Below, in pieces: positions 54,720 to 62,746 of a DNA stretch of 64,000 bases. Each line of letters opens with the position of its first letter. Position 1 is the first letter of the stretch. A model generated the notes under the pieces. That model did not search any database and had not been told where the DNA came from. It saw nothing but the letters and a program-made list of their open reading frames with translations. The translations under genes were made by a program, and so were the position numbers. Location: the IMG/VR virus record IMGVR_UViG_3300013093_000023, positions 60,551-124,550 of that record; one strand, written 5' to 3'. This stretch comes from a virus.

Positions 54720-55850
54720 TCGTACATTAGGACGATAGGGAGGTTTAAATTGATACAAATTCGACATTTCTTTAAGACGCTCAGTGAGCACCCGCCATTC
54801 ATCTCTTACAAGGCTGCCGTCTGCGAAGCGTTGATAATTATGTTCCAAGATTGGCCTCATACTCATTAACATCTCTTTTTGTTGAACAGCCGTTAAGTTA
54901 GAAATATCTTTTAGTATTTTAGTAACAGCCTGTAGACGTAGTATAGGATCTTCTATAGCGTCGTAACTTTCATCCCAGTAATCGCCAAAGGTTTTGAATC
55001 CATAACTGCGTAAGTATTCTAAGTTATGAGCACAACCTAACAACAAGAATGGCATACGTAGTACAATAGGTTTAAATATCTTTTCAGTTAGGTGTGTTTT
55101 AGTTTCAAAGTAACAGGTTTCTGTTACAAGAAATACAAAACTTTCCATTAGCTCTGGCATTGGACTTAATAACATACTTTGATTTGGTATGTGTTGATCA
55201 GCAAAGTCTATACGTAATTCTGGTAAGGTGTTTATATTAGCAATAGCTTCGTTGACTAAAGCTGTATCTAAATTACTAGACAACAGGTTATCAGCAAAGT
55301 TTCCACCATCTGGGCAGTCTTTACTGTAGCTAACGTAGCCACATTCTAATAAATTGTTTTTGTATAACTCGTTTATCAATAAACTACGATATACTCGTTT
55401 GTTGCTGGTCAAACGATTAAATGTAATGTAAGATTTTTTAAGTTGACGTTGCTCTGGTAGCACTAGTCCTGGCAAGTATTCGTGCCCGCGAAACCAATCG
55501 GCTGCCGCAAAGATATGAAAGAAATAATCAACAGATGCCATTGGATATTTTTCTAATAGTTGATCTTTATCTGTACCGGACTGTTCAGTTGATACTAGTA
55601 CATAAGGTGCACAACTACGATTGAGTATTTCGTTGAATACCGGTTGGTTGTATCCAAAGTCTAAGGGCTCTTGATCGTAAAATATAAACAATGGACCTCT
55701 GCGTTCAGGATAGTTGTCAGTGGCTAAAATGAATTCTAGATTTTCTGGTTGAGTTGACCCAAAAGGGTGTAGGTAAACTACCCTAGGATCTGTTATAATA
55801 GTCCGTAAGTACTGATATATATTTTCGTAATGATTGGCAATATTATACAT
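54696..55850 (-). CDS. Glycosyltransferase-like protein, divergent from its neighbours
   Basis: A 384-residue protein on the minus strand. Its C-terminal block LTEKIFKPIVLRMPFLLLGC, then YGFKTFGDYWDESYDAIED, is the same family pattern as in the 47773 protein, so these are paralogues. The N-terminal half holds FIFYDQEPLDFGYNQP and TFNRLTSNKRVYRSLLINEL, matching other phage glycosyltransferases in outline. A GT-B fold with nucleotide-binding E-K-x-x-K-P is inferred. It faces a rightward gene, with ATG codons that overlap in CATG at 55848-55851, and it converges with the DUF2061-like gene. Donor and acceptor unknown. Confidence 0.68.
   Translation of the reverse strand: MYNIANHYENIYQYLRTIITDPRVVYLHPFGSTQPENLEFILATDNYPERRGPLFIFYDQEPLDFGYNQPVFNEILNRSCAPYVLVSTEQSGTDKDQLLEKYPMASVDYFFHIFAAADWFRGHEYLPGLVLPEQRQLKKSYITFNRLTSNKRVYRSLLINELYKNNLLECGYVSYSKDCPDGGNFADNLLSSNLDTALVNEAIANINTLPELRIDFADQHIPNQSMLLSPMPELMESFVFLVTETCYFETKTHLTEKIFKPIVLRMPFLLLGCAHNLEYLRSYGFKTFGDYWDESYDAIEDPILRLQAVTKILKDISNLTAVQQKEMLMSMRPILEHNYQRFADGSLVRDEWRVLTERLKEMSNLYQFKPPYRPNVRLGQAIPC
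55791..55799 (+). promoter_or_regulatory. Extended -10 promoter for the gene at 55849
   Basis: TGTTATAAT is a perfect extended -10 element (TGn followed by TATAAT). No good -35 is present 17 bases upstream, as is common for extended -10 promoters. Transcription would start near 55806, giving a leader of about 43 bases. It lies within the coding sequence of the divergent gene. Confidence 0.5.
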
Positions 55851-57507
55851 GGTTGATGTTTTTTACTTTGGCCCAAAACCAAATTTATTTGAATTTGAAC
55901 TTCCTGCTGAAAGTCTAGCGGATGCCGCACGTCAATCACGTACTAGTCGCTACTGGTATATTTATGGGGGCAATGACTACACAGACTTCGACTTTGACTA
56001 TGTACCACCACCTTGGGAAAGTCAATACACACACGTATGGGCCAGTCAACATCAGCGCAATGGTGAAGTATATCTAGCACCTAAGAACAATCCTGCGGCA
56101 GACTTTCATTATCTTGATGAATTTGTTATACGTAAGAACACAGCCGACATACACTTTATCGATCACGGTAATGGTAGCATAGCACGTCACCAATTTGATT
56201 GGATTCGAGCACACTGGGACGGAGCAACCAAAACACGCTTTGTGGACAACTACTTGGATACCTTTAAACGTATTATAAATGTAGCCAAGACTGAATACGT
56301 ATGGATCATTAACTCTGTTTGTAATTACACACAGTTTGATTTTACCTGGCATCCAGATGAATTTCAACGTGAAATGATTCATTGCTTTCCAAGTGGCACA
56401 CAAGAACGCGGTGACACATTCTATATACACGTAGAATCATTCCGCAAACAAATGATTGAACTAGAATTGTTAGATTGGTTTAACGTGATCCATTATTGCG
56501 ATGACCAGATGGTAGAACGTTTTGATAATCCTAGACACTTTTACGAGTCTGATAATTTAGTAGAAGAAATACGCAACTATAAATTTGAAACTCCATACGT
56601 ATTCTTTACCAACCAAAAAGACATTAACCTTGCTCCTACTCCGTGCCTGTGGACTGAAAAAGACCGTGTTATAGAACGTTGTAGTCGCAGTGGAGCTACG
56701 GCATTGATACCACGCGATATAAAGAGGCACCTTACGACACAGATCTACGACTATCCTTACATTGAAACGTCTAGTTATCAGGTAAATGAATACCACAAGG
56801 AGAAGATGTTTCCTGGACTAGATATAGTTTATATCAGTAACGGTGAACCTGACGAAGAACGTTGGTATGAGCATTTATGTTATCAAAGTAATACCAAAGC
56901 AAAATGGGTACGTGGCATAAATGGGCGCACAGCCGCTTATCAAGAAGCCGCACGTCAGAGTTATACTCACTGGTTCTTTGCTGTATTTGCCAAACTAGAA
57001 GTACTGGGTAACCAATTCCCTTGGTTTGACTGGCAACCAGATTATTTTCAAGAACCCAAACACTATATCTTTAATAGCCGTAATCCTGTAAATGGATTGG
57101 AGTATGGACATCAAGGTATTATTGCTTATAATAAAAAACTAGTGTTAGAAAACAATACGCCTGGTATTGATTTTACTCTGACACAGCCACACGAGTCAGT
57201 GCCTATACTAAGTGGCATAGCACACTTCAATCAAACGCCTTGGATGACCTGGCGTACTGCTTTCCGCGAAGTAGTTAAGCTAAAACACTTTATGGATGTT
57301 AATCCTACACTAGAAACCAGTCATAGATTAGCAACTTGGTGCGAAGTTGCTGAAGGTGAGTACGCAGAATATTGTTTGGCCGGAGCCCGTGATGCTGTAC
57401 TGTACTACAATCAGGTTGGGGGAGATTACGATAAACTCAAACTGAGCTTTGAGTGGGCGTGGCTTAAACAGCAATTTGATGATAAATATTACAATGAAAT
57501 CCAGTGA
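55849..57507 (+). CDS. Large protein with repeated W-x-x-FDFxW modules, relative of the 40658 protein
   Basis: A 552-residue protein from the ATG at 55849; an in-frame TTG at 55834 would add 5 residues. Three related modules can be seen: SRYWYIYGGNDYTDFDFDYV with PPPWES; TEYVWIINSVCNYTQFDFTW with HPDEFQ; and YTHWFFAVFAKLEVLGNQFP with WFDWQPDYFQ. Each is an aromatic strand followed by D/F-x-W-x-P and then a G-rich turn with F/Y-x-S-x-x-Q. The C-terminal third resembles the 40658 protein (FREVVKL and RLATWCEVAEGEYAEYCLAG). A sugar-nucleotide or glycan-binding role is plausible but not shown. The stop overlaps the next small gene by 14 bases. Confidence 0.65.
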   Translation: MVDVFYFGPKPNLFEFELPAESLADAARQSRTSRYWYIYGGNDYTDFDFDYVPPPWESQYTHVWASQHQRNGEVYLAPKNNPAADFHYLDEFVIRKNTADIHFIDHGNGSIARHQFDWIRAHWDGATKTRFVDNYLDTFKRIINVAKTEYVWIINSVCNYTQFDFTWHPDEFQREMIHCFPSGTQERGDTFYIHVESFRKQMIELELLDWFNVIHYCDDQMVERFDNPRHFYESDNLVEEIRNYKFETPYVFFTNQKDINLAPTPCLWTEKDRVIERCSRSGATALIPRDIKRHLTTQIYDYPYIETSSYQVNEYHKEKMFPGLDIVYISNGEPDEERWYEHLCYQSNTKAKWVRGINGRTAAYQEAARQSYTHWFFAVFAKLEVLGNQFPWFDWQPDYFQEPKHYIFNSRNPVNGLEYGHQGIIAYNKKLVLENNTPGIDFTLTQPHESVPILSGIAHFNQTPWMTWRTAFREVVKLKHFMDVNPTLETSHRLATWCEVAEGEYAEYCLAGARDAVLYYNQVGGDYDKLKLSFEWAWLKQQFDDKYYNEIQ

Positions 57508-57688
57508 ATTTATTAGATCTAATCGTGTAGCAGATTTAACTCCTGCTCACTGGGCCGCGGATGCGGTAGGCGATATTGGTAAAGCTGGTGCTCGCGGAAT
57601 AGCGGCAGGCGCTCGCGGTGTAGCTGGTGTAGCCGGAGATGTTGTAAAAGGATTAAGAAATCTACCTGCCGGCGGCAATTTTTATTAA
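57494..57688 (+). CDS. Small Gly/Ala-rich protein at the operon end
   Basis: A 64-residue protein, MKSSEFIRSNRVADLTPAHW at the start, then an Ala/Gly/Arg-rich stretch with GARGIAAGARGVAGVAGDVV and a closing LPAGGNFY. The ATG at 57494 is chosen over an upstream GTG because it lies 14 bases inside the previous gene, as elsewhere in the operon. A GATAAATATT box lies immediately before it and could be a late promoter. No membrane helix is obvious. The split into a polar N-terminus and a simple-composition C-terminus would also suit a substrate peptide of a modifying enzyme; this is speculation. It converges with the aminotransferase gene, overlapping by 4 bases. Confidence 0.6.
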   Translation: MKSSEFIRSNRVADLTPAHWAADAVGDIGKAGARGIAAGARGVAGVAGDVVKGLRNLPAGGNFY

Positions 57689-58815
57689 CGCAGGTAATCA
57701 ATAATAGCTTCTGCTACCTGCTCTACTTCGCTGTCTAACAATTCTGGATATATAGGCAAACTCAAACACTCTCTGCTAAATGCTGTTGATTCTCTAAACA
57801 GTTCTTTAGCATAGTCAATATAGTCGTAGCCCACTGGTAATTCAAATAAAGGTTTATCGTAGTGAAACTTTGTTTCAATGCCAGCCATTGCTAAACGTGC
57901 TTTAAGTCCGTGCCGCTCACCTAAACGAATAACAAACTTTGACCAAGCACTATCAACTAACGGTCCGGGACCAACAATATCTACATACCCATCTAGTTGT
58001 TCTATATAGTAGTCAGCAATAGCAGTTCTACGCCGTTGCCACTCATCAAAATAATTTAATTTAACCATCATTGCGGCACAGTCAGCTTCTGACATTTTAC
58101 TATTAGTACCAAATCCTTGGTGTCCTAACAGTTTACCATTGTCACGTAGATCCATTAGATCTTCGTAGATGCTATAACTGTCAGTTAAGATCATACCACC
58201 TGAACCGTAGTTGTTTAGATTTTTAGTAGGATCAAAACTTAATACACTAACATCGCCTAGGCTACCCGAAGGGTGTCCGTTAAATTTAGCACCAAAACTT
58301 TGTGCGGCATCTTCGATAACAAATATATTATCATTGAAAAAATCTGTTTGTACACGCATACGATCGTAGTCAACGCAATGGCCAAATAGATTAGCATACA
58401 TAATACAACCAACCCCGGCTCCAGCTAGAGCCATATCCATACTTTCTAAATCAATCAAGGCATTGTGATCTGTGTCGCAGAATACCGGAATATGTTCGGC
58501 ATATAGTACCGAATTGATTGTGGCGGCAAAACTCAATGTGGGAATTAAGATTTTTGATGTTGCTGGTACACAGGCCTGCTGAGCAAATATTAGACCTTGA
58601 GTACAGCTATTAACAGCTACGGCAAATTTTCTATTACAACGATCGGCTATTGCCTGTTCAAAGGCCCGGGTATGGGTTCCGTCTAAGACCTGACCTGTAA
58701 GGTATACTTCGTCTATGGCATCCATGATTTCATCACGGAGCTCTTTGTATTGACGATCTACACCGAAGAAGGGGATTTTAGTTTCTTTTGCCAATATGGA
58801 CTCTCTTGGAACCAA
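57685..58815 (-). CDS. DegT/DnrJ/EryC1/StrS-family sugar aminotransferase
   Basis: A 376-residue PLP enzyme. Typical family elements: IPFFGVDRQYKELRDEIMDA and VYLTGQVLDGTHTRAFEQAI at the N-terminus, AVNSCTQGLIFA, IPTLSFAATINSVLYA, the cofactor-binding VIEDAAQSFGAKFNG and SFDPTKNLNNYGSGGM with the Schiff-base lysine in PTKN. It aminates a keto-sugar nucleotide, often after an epimerase/dehydratase. It directly follows the NAD-dependent epimerase gene with a 58-base overlap (a TTG at 58794 would shorten the N-terminus and reduce the overlap). Product sugar unknown. Confidence 0.95.
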   Translation of the reverse strand: MVPRESILAKETKIPFFGVDRQYKELRDEIMDAIDEVYLTGQVLDGTHTRAFEQAIADRCNRKFAVAVNSCTQGLIFAQQACVPATSKILIPTLSFAATINSVLYAEHIPVFCDTDHNALIDLESMDMALAGAGVGCIMYANLFGHCVDYDRMRVQTDFFNDNIFVIEDAAQSFGAKFNGHPSGSLGDVSVLSFDPTKNLNNYGSGGMILTDSYSIYEDLMDLRDNGKLLGHQGFGTNSKMSEADCAAMMVKLNYFDEWQRRRTAIADYYIEQLDGYVDIVGPGPLVDSAWSKFVIRLGERHGLKARLAMAGIETKFHYDKPLFELPVGYDYIDYAKELFRESTAFSRECLSLPIYPELLDSEVEQVAEAIIDYLR

Positions 58816-59744
58816 CGATAATAACGCTCAAAGCCTTCAGCTACATCAACCTCGGGATCAAAGTCAAACGCTTTACGTGCGCGATCAATTGACAATGCTC
58901 CACGTGAAGGGAAATCTGCGTCTTTGTTTCTAACTTCTACTGTACCTTGTCCGGCAATTTTAATAGCAAGACTGGCAGCCTGTAGTAAACTCATACTATG
59001 GCTCTTGGTAATGTTATATGTACCATTAACAGCCCGATCACTTAAGGTAGCCTGTACAATACCACGTGCGGCATCTTCTACATAGGTAAAGTCTAGTGTT
59101 TCATTGGCGCCATTTACCTTGAGAGTTTCTCCGCGCATAGCTGAGAGCATAAACTTAGAGACGACTCGGTCTTCAACGTCGTATTCACCATATACAGCAC
59201 TGGGACGGATAATAACGTGATCAAAACAACCACGGCGAGTATAGTCTTTAACAAGGTTTTCTCCCATCAATTTCATAATACCGTATTGCCCCTGTGGGAC
59301 ACATATAGCATCTTCGCTAACATCGTTTTCAAAATCACCGTAGACCATTGAACTTGAAATATAAACAAACTTAGGAATATGATGACGTTTGGTTAGTTCT
59401 AATAAGTGTACTAGTCCAGTACCCATAACTTCAGCACCCCATACAGGATTGGCACTTACTACTTTTTGTCTCGGGAAACTTGCTAGATGTATAACAGCAT
59501 CTACGCCAAAAGCAAAGTTAGTAAAAAAATTTTTTACTCGATCGTGCTCTCTTAGATCAATGTGGTGTGTGCTTGCTCGAATACGATCTCTACGAGCACG
59601 TGATAGATACAGTAACTCGTCTGCTGGAACAAATCCGTAATCGGTTACGCTGTCTAATATAAAACATTCGTGTCCTAGTTCTTCTAACTGACGTACTACG
59701 TTGTGACCAATAAAGCCGGCCCCGCCTGTGACTAGAAACTTCAT
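58758..59744 (-). CDS. NAD-dependent epimerase/dehydratase (extended SDR)
   Basis: A 328-residue sugar-nucleotide enzyme. The N-terminal Rossmann motif is MKFLVTGGAGFIGHNVVRQL. The catalytic region has YISSSMVYGDFE and QYGIMKLMGENL, with the Tyr-x-x-x-Lys pair in Y-G-I-M-K. IIRPSAVYGEYD follows, as in GalE/RfbB-like enzymes. It lies between ThyA and the aminotransferase; starting at ATGA with ThyA and overlapping the aminotransferase, it appears to be part of one leftward transcript. The likely role is to make a keto- or epimerised sugar nucleotide for amination. Confidence 0.95.
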   Translation of the reverse strand: MKFLVTGGAGFIGHNVVRQLEELGHECFILDSVTDYGFVPADELLYLSRARRDRIRASTHHIDLREHDRVKNFFTNFAFGVDAVIHLASFPRQKVVSANPVWGAEVMGTGLVHLLELTKRHHIPKFVYISSSMVYGDFENDVSEDAICVPQGQYGIMKLMGENLVKDYTRRGCFDHVIIRPSAVYGEYDVEDRVVSKFMLSAMRGETLKVNGANETLDFTYVEDAARGIVQATLSDRAVNGTYNITKSHSMSLLQAASLAIKIAGQGTVEVRNKDADFPSRGALSIDRARKAFDFDPEVDVAEGFERYYRWFQESPYWQKKLKSPSSV

Positions 59745-60652
59745 ACTGCCATTTCTGCTTGAATTGCTCCGTGGCTTGTGTAACCCTCTAAACTAATATC
59801 CGCCATGGTAAACTTAGTAATGTCTCGAACATCAGGATTTAAACGTAATTGTGGACCAGGTAATGGTTCACGTTGTAGTTGTTCTTTTACTTGTTCTACG
59901 TGATTTAGGTATATGTGTGCGTCACCAAGAACATGAACAAACTCCCCAACCGCCAAATCGCACACTTGAGCTATAAGATGTGTTAACAAACTATAACTAG
60001 CGATATTAAAGGGTACACCTAAAAACATATCACAACTGCGTTGATACATTTGACAACTTAGTCGGCCGTCTTTACTAACATAAAATTGAGCAAGAATGTG
60101 GCACGGTGGCAGGGCCATGGCAGATAACTCACCAGGATTCCACGCGGATAGTATGTGTCGTCGTCCGTACGGATCATTCTTAATACCGTTGATCAGACCG
60201 TGTATTTGATCAACAGCACCTTCCTCAACACTAGTAGTTGATGTAAACCAACTGCCAGTATCACTCTTAAAACTTTCACCAGAGTGTTTAATATAAGTTT
60301 TCCACTTACGCCATTGTACACCATATACGCGGCCTAGGTCTCCCTCAAATTTAGCCTTAGGCTTCCAATATGGAGCCTGGGCATTTGGTGTCCAAATAGT
60401 TACGGTACCATCACTGGTACCGTGTGTGATTTCAGCCAAACGACGTTCATCACCTGAGCCTTCCAGCATCCATAGTAGTTCACCTACACAGGCACGCCAG
60501 GCTAATTTTTTTGTAGTTACAGCTGGAAATGCGTCGGCTAGATTGTAGCGTTGTTGCATACCAAATAGGCCAATAGTGCCTACACCGGTACGGTCATCGC
60601 GTACTTCGCCTTGCTCAAGTACTTGCTTTAATGCGTTTAAATATTGAATCAT
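59741..60652 (-). CDS. thyA: Thymidylate synthase
   Basis: A 303-residue ThyA-type enzyme (T4 Td is 286 residues). Landmarks in order: RDDRTGVGTIGLFGMQQRYN, FPAVTTKKLAWRACVGELLW, GDLGRVYGVQWRKW, the catalytic LPPCHILAQFYV, then QRSCDMFLGVPFNIASYSLL and VHVLGDAHIYLNHVEQ. It converts dUMP to dTMP with methylene-tetrahydrofolate. It follows DHFR, overlapping it by 38 bases, so the two supply thymidylate and recycle the folate together, as in T4. Confidence 0.98.
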   Translation of the reverse strand: MIQYLNALKQVLEQGEVRDDRTGVGTIGLFGMQQRYNLADAFPAVTTKKLAWRACVGELLWMLEGSGDERRLAEITHGTSDGTVTIWTPNAQAPYWKPKAKFEGDLGRVYGVQWRKWKTYIKHSGESFKSDTGSWFTSTTSVEEGAVDQIHGLINGIKNDPYGRRHILSAWNPGELSAMALPPCHILAQFYVSKDGRLSCQMYQRSCDMFLGVPFNIASYSLLTHLIAQVCDLAVGEFVHVLGDAHIYLNHVEQVKEQLQREPLPGPQLRLNPDVRDITKFTMADISLEGYTSHGAIQAEMAV

Positions 60653-61121
60653 AGACCGTAAATGTTGATTGATGATCTAGACTTACTGATGCTCTCACAG
60701 GAGTAAATCCAGTTAAAAATTCTTTTAAATATACTCTAGTATCTACTTTATACGAACCTTTGATGTGTGTCAAATAAATCCTATCCAATAATGGACGAGC
60801 CGCTTCTAATAGTTTAACACCACCGATTACAAATATGGTTTTATCTGGATGGTCCGCTTCGACCTTTAATAGTCCTTGTTCTAAGTCACCGCTAATAGGC
60901 ATAGCATAAGTTACTGGTCTATGAGTAGTAACGTATACTGTACGGTTGGGTAATGGCTTAGGCATTTTAGGATCATCCCAGGTCCGGCGTCCACATACTA
61001 CAACGTGGCCGGTAGTGATCTTTTGGAAGTTAGCTAAATCTTCAGCATTGTGGGGCCAAGGCAATGAGCCATTAAGCCCCATACCGCCGTTGAAGTCAAC
61101 GGCAAATATGGCATTAATCAT
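60615..61121 (-). CDS. frd: Dihydrofolate reductase
   Basis: A 168-residue DHFR. MINAIFAVDFNGGMGLNGSL with LPWPHNAEDLANFQKITTGH corresponds to the substrate loop and first helix (G-x-x-x-x-L-P-W, acidic Asp in AEDL), followed by VVCGRRTWDDP and IFVIGGVKLLEAA with the cofactor-binding GG. It reduces dihydrofolate produced by thymidylate synthase. Its gene precedes thyA on the leftward transcript and overlaps it by 38 bases; it starts at an ATGA overlap with the small gene upstream. Confidence 0.96.
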   Translation of the reverse strand: MINAIFAVDFNGGMGLNGSLPWPHNAEDLANFQKITTGHVVVCGRRTWDDPKMPKPLPNRTVYVTTHRPVTYAMPISGDLEQGLLKVEADHPDKTIFVIGGVKLLEAARPLLDRIYLTHIKGSYKVDTRVYLKEFLTGFTPVRASVSLDHQSTFTVYDSIFKRIKAST

Positions 61122-61465
61122 AAGTCTTTAAGTAGATTGTCTGTGAATGGTTGTACAACTTTAGCTACGCTGTCTACACTAATATGAAAATCAACATCAG
61201 TTATTACATCATCTAATGCTTTGAGTTTTTCATTAATTAGTTTTTCTACATATCCAGGATCGGCACCTTCGTCGATCATTTCTTTGATATTGACATCGAC
61301 ACTGGTTCCGTCTTTGAGATTAACAGTAATATAAAGTAGTACGCCAATAGGAACTTGCTCTTTGTGTACTTCCTTGAGCAACTTTTCCCATTGGTCTTTA
61401 CGGTTTAAATTAAGCCGCTTGCTTTTTACGAGTCGCGGTTTTTTTGGCGGGTTTTGTTGTGGCAT
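61118..61465 (-). CDS. Small conserved-looking phage protein
   Basis: A 115-residue protein with the ATG at 61465 (a TTG at 61477 would add 4 residues). The N-terminus is strongly basic and Pro/Lys-rich (KKPRLVKSKRLNLNRKDQW). The body is alternating helix and strand with VPIGVLLYITVNLKDGTSVD and DDVITDVDFHISVDSVAKVV, ending TDNLLKDL. The first 55 or so bases overlap the end of the upstream gene. I recall similar small proteins near DHFR/ThyA in marine T4-like phages but know no function. Confidence 0.65.
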   Translation of the reverse strand: MPQQNPPKKPRLVKSKRLNLNRKDQWEKLLKEVHKEQVPIGVLLYITVNLKDGTSVDVNIKEMIDEGADPGYVEKLINEKLKALDDVITDVDFHISVDSVAKVVQPFTDNLLKDL

Positions 61466-62111
61466 CTTTATTGGCAAATTGGTTAGCTTCTTGTTCTAAT
61501 CTTTTAGCTTCAGCTAAAAGTTGTTCGGCCTGTTTCTTCATTTGTGTAGCCTGGCTTAATCTTTGCTCAGCTATATCGCTGTCACTCAACACACCTTTTA
61601 AGTATGCGGCTGCAGAATCGGTAGCATCAACATCAATATTTGTGCGACTAACACTTGTATTGTTTGGTGGCATACCAACTTCACGACCTTCAGGAATACG
61701 TTTCTTCTTGCCTGTAAAACCAACGTCTCTGTCAATGTCGGCTAGACGTTTAATAGCGGCTTCGCCTTGTTCCATTTCGTCTAGGATACTGTTTAATTCA
61801 TCTAAACGCACACTTGATTTCATAGTCGGTGTAACTAAGACCTGGCTAGTAGGAACCTTCTTAATCATACCTTCTTTGTGTAATACTTCTAACGCATTAC
61901 GACCATCAGCCATAACAGTACGGAATAATACATCACTGAACTCCGTAGCATTTTGGCCAATTGGGCTTTCCAAGGCCTTCATAACTTCGTCATGAATCAT
62001 GCGTGGAAGTGTGTCGCTATAGACTACCAAAGCCATATGATCTTCATTTGGAACTTTGCGCCATAGTACGACGATTTTTTTGTTGTTGTGTTTACCGACG
62101 TGTTTAATCAT
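61410..62111 (-). CDS. Conserved-looking phage protein with C-terminal coiled coil
   Basis: A 233-residue protein. The N-terminal 110 residues look like a folded domain (MIKHVGKHNNKKIVVLWRKV, EDHMALVVYSDTLPRMIHDE, FSDVLFRTVMADGRNALEVL), and residues about 180-220 form a helical Gln/Glu/Ala-rich segment (QATQMKKQAEQLLAEAKRLE) suggestive of a coiled coil, followed by a Lys-rich tail. A highly similar N-terminal sequence is, in my recollection, common in marine T4-like phages without assigned function. It is preceded by an AAGGA site at about 62120. Confidence 0.72.
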   Translation of the reverse strand: MIKHVGKHNNKKIVVLWRKVPNEDHMALVVYSDTLPRMIHDEVMKALESPIGQNATEFSDVLFRTVMADGRNALEVLHKEGMIKKVPTSQVLVTPTMKSSVRLDELNSILDEMEQGEAAIKRLADIDRDVGFTGKKKRIPEGREVGMPPNNTSVSRTNIDVDATDSAAAYLKGVLSDSDIAEQRLSQATQMKKQAEQLLAEAKRLEQEANQFANKDATTKPAKKTATRKKQAA

Positions 62112-62125
62112 TTTGATTTTCCTTA

Positions 62126-62395
62126 TTATGCCGCTGGCAATTCCATACCGCTATCTGCGGCAGGTTGTTCAGCTGGCTGTTCACCGGCAGGTTGTTCAGC
62201 TGGTGGGGTTAAGGCACCACTGGCCTGTAGGAAAGCAACTAAGCGTTCGTACAGTCCACCTACTTGTGTGAATTCTTCTGGTTTGAAAGCACCGCGTGTA
62301 CTACAAATTTGTATTAGCTGTGCTGTTAATAGCAGGTCTGCTATTTTAAGTTGAACCGGCTCTTGTGCTGGTTGTTGTTCTACTGTATCTGACAT
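62126..62395 (-). CDS. Small phage protein with proline/glutamine-rich tail
   Basis: An 89-residue protein. The central helical domain VQLKIADLLLTAQLIQICST, then RGAFKPEEFTQVGGLYERLV and AFLQASGAL, is followed by repeats of PAEQPAG/EQPAEQPA. Such a helical core with an acidic disordered tail is common among small proteins encoded in this position. A GGAG ribosome-binding site lies 5 bases before the ATG, but it is part of a 7-base stem with sequence upstream, see the hairpin feature. Confidence 0.65.
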   Translation of the reverse strand: MSDTVEQQPAQEPVQLKIADLLLTAQLIQICSTRGAFKPEEFTQVGGLYERLVAFLQASGALTPPAEQPAGEQPAEQPAADSGMELPAA

Positions 62396-62400
62396 AGTAT

Positions 62401-62439
62401 CTCCGTAATAAACTATGCATATATTTAAGGTCTACGGAG
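62401..62439 (-). promoter_or_regulatory. Possible hairpin covering the ribosome-binding site of the gene at 62395
   Basis: CTCCGTA (62401-62407) and TACGGAG (62433-62439) are exact reverse complements 25 bases apart. In the leftward mRNA the promoter-proximal arm would pair with the ACGGAG ribosome-binding site and could occlude it. The stem is only 7 pairs, so the effect is uncertain. Confidence 0.3.
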
Positions 62440-62455
62440 GTACCGGAAAAATTTT

Positions 62456-62746
62456 TTAGAAGTCGAAATGGTTCTTATTAATTTGGTCCAAAATTAAAGC
62501 AAACATACTAGCTTCGCCGGGTATTTCAAAGGCCGCACACTTGATCAATTGTACGTTATTTTCATCGTCTTTATAGTAGCGATCGCCATACCAAAATCGT
62601 CCTTCTAGGTTGGCCCAGATCCAATCTGAGATTGTCTTTTCATTGGCTTTAATATCAAAGTCCACCTGTGTAAAATGAGGTGGACAATGTTCAAGATAAC
62701 GTAATCCAAAAACAGCCAATGGATTAGCTTCGCCGTATTTAAGCAC
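62456..62746 (-). CDS. Small phage protein of unknown function
   Basis: A 96-residue protein starting at GTG 62746 (MLKYGEANPLAVFGLRYLEH). Aromatic and acidic residues are frequent (CPPHFTQVDFDIKANEKTIS, WIWANLEGRFWYGDRYYKDD), with a C-terminal helix IPGEASMFALILDQI. No recognisable motif. It overlaps the upstream gene by 8 bases and is separated from the next gene by 60 bases. Confidence 0.62.
   Translation of the reverse strand: MLKYGEANPLAVFGLRYLEHCPPHFTQVDFDIKANEKTISDWIWANLEGRFWYGDRYYKDDENNVQLIKCAAFEIPGEASMFALILDQINKNHFDF

Noticed and set aside
61444-61995. A 183-residue plus-strand frame
   Set aside because: It is antisense to the well-formed 61410 gene and has biased hydrophobic/Ser composition typical of shadows.
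62441-62460. A terminator at the run of A/T after the 62456 gene
   Set aside because: The AAAAATTTTT run lies at the gene end without a preceding GC-rich stem in the leftward direction.
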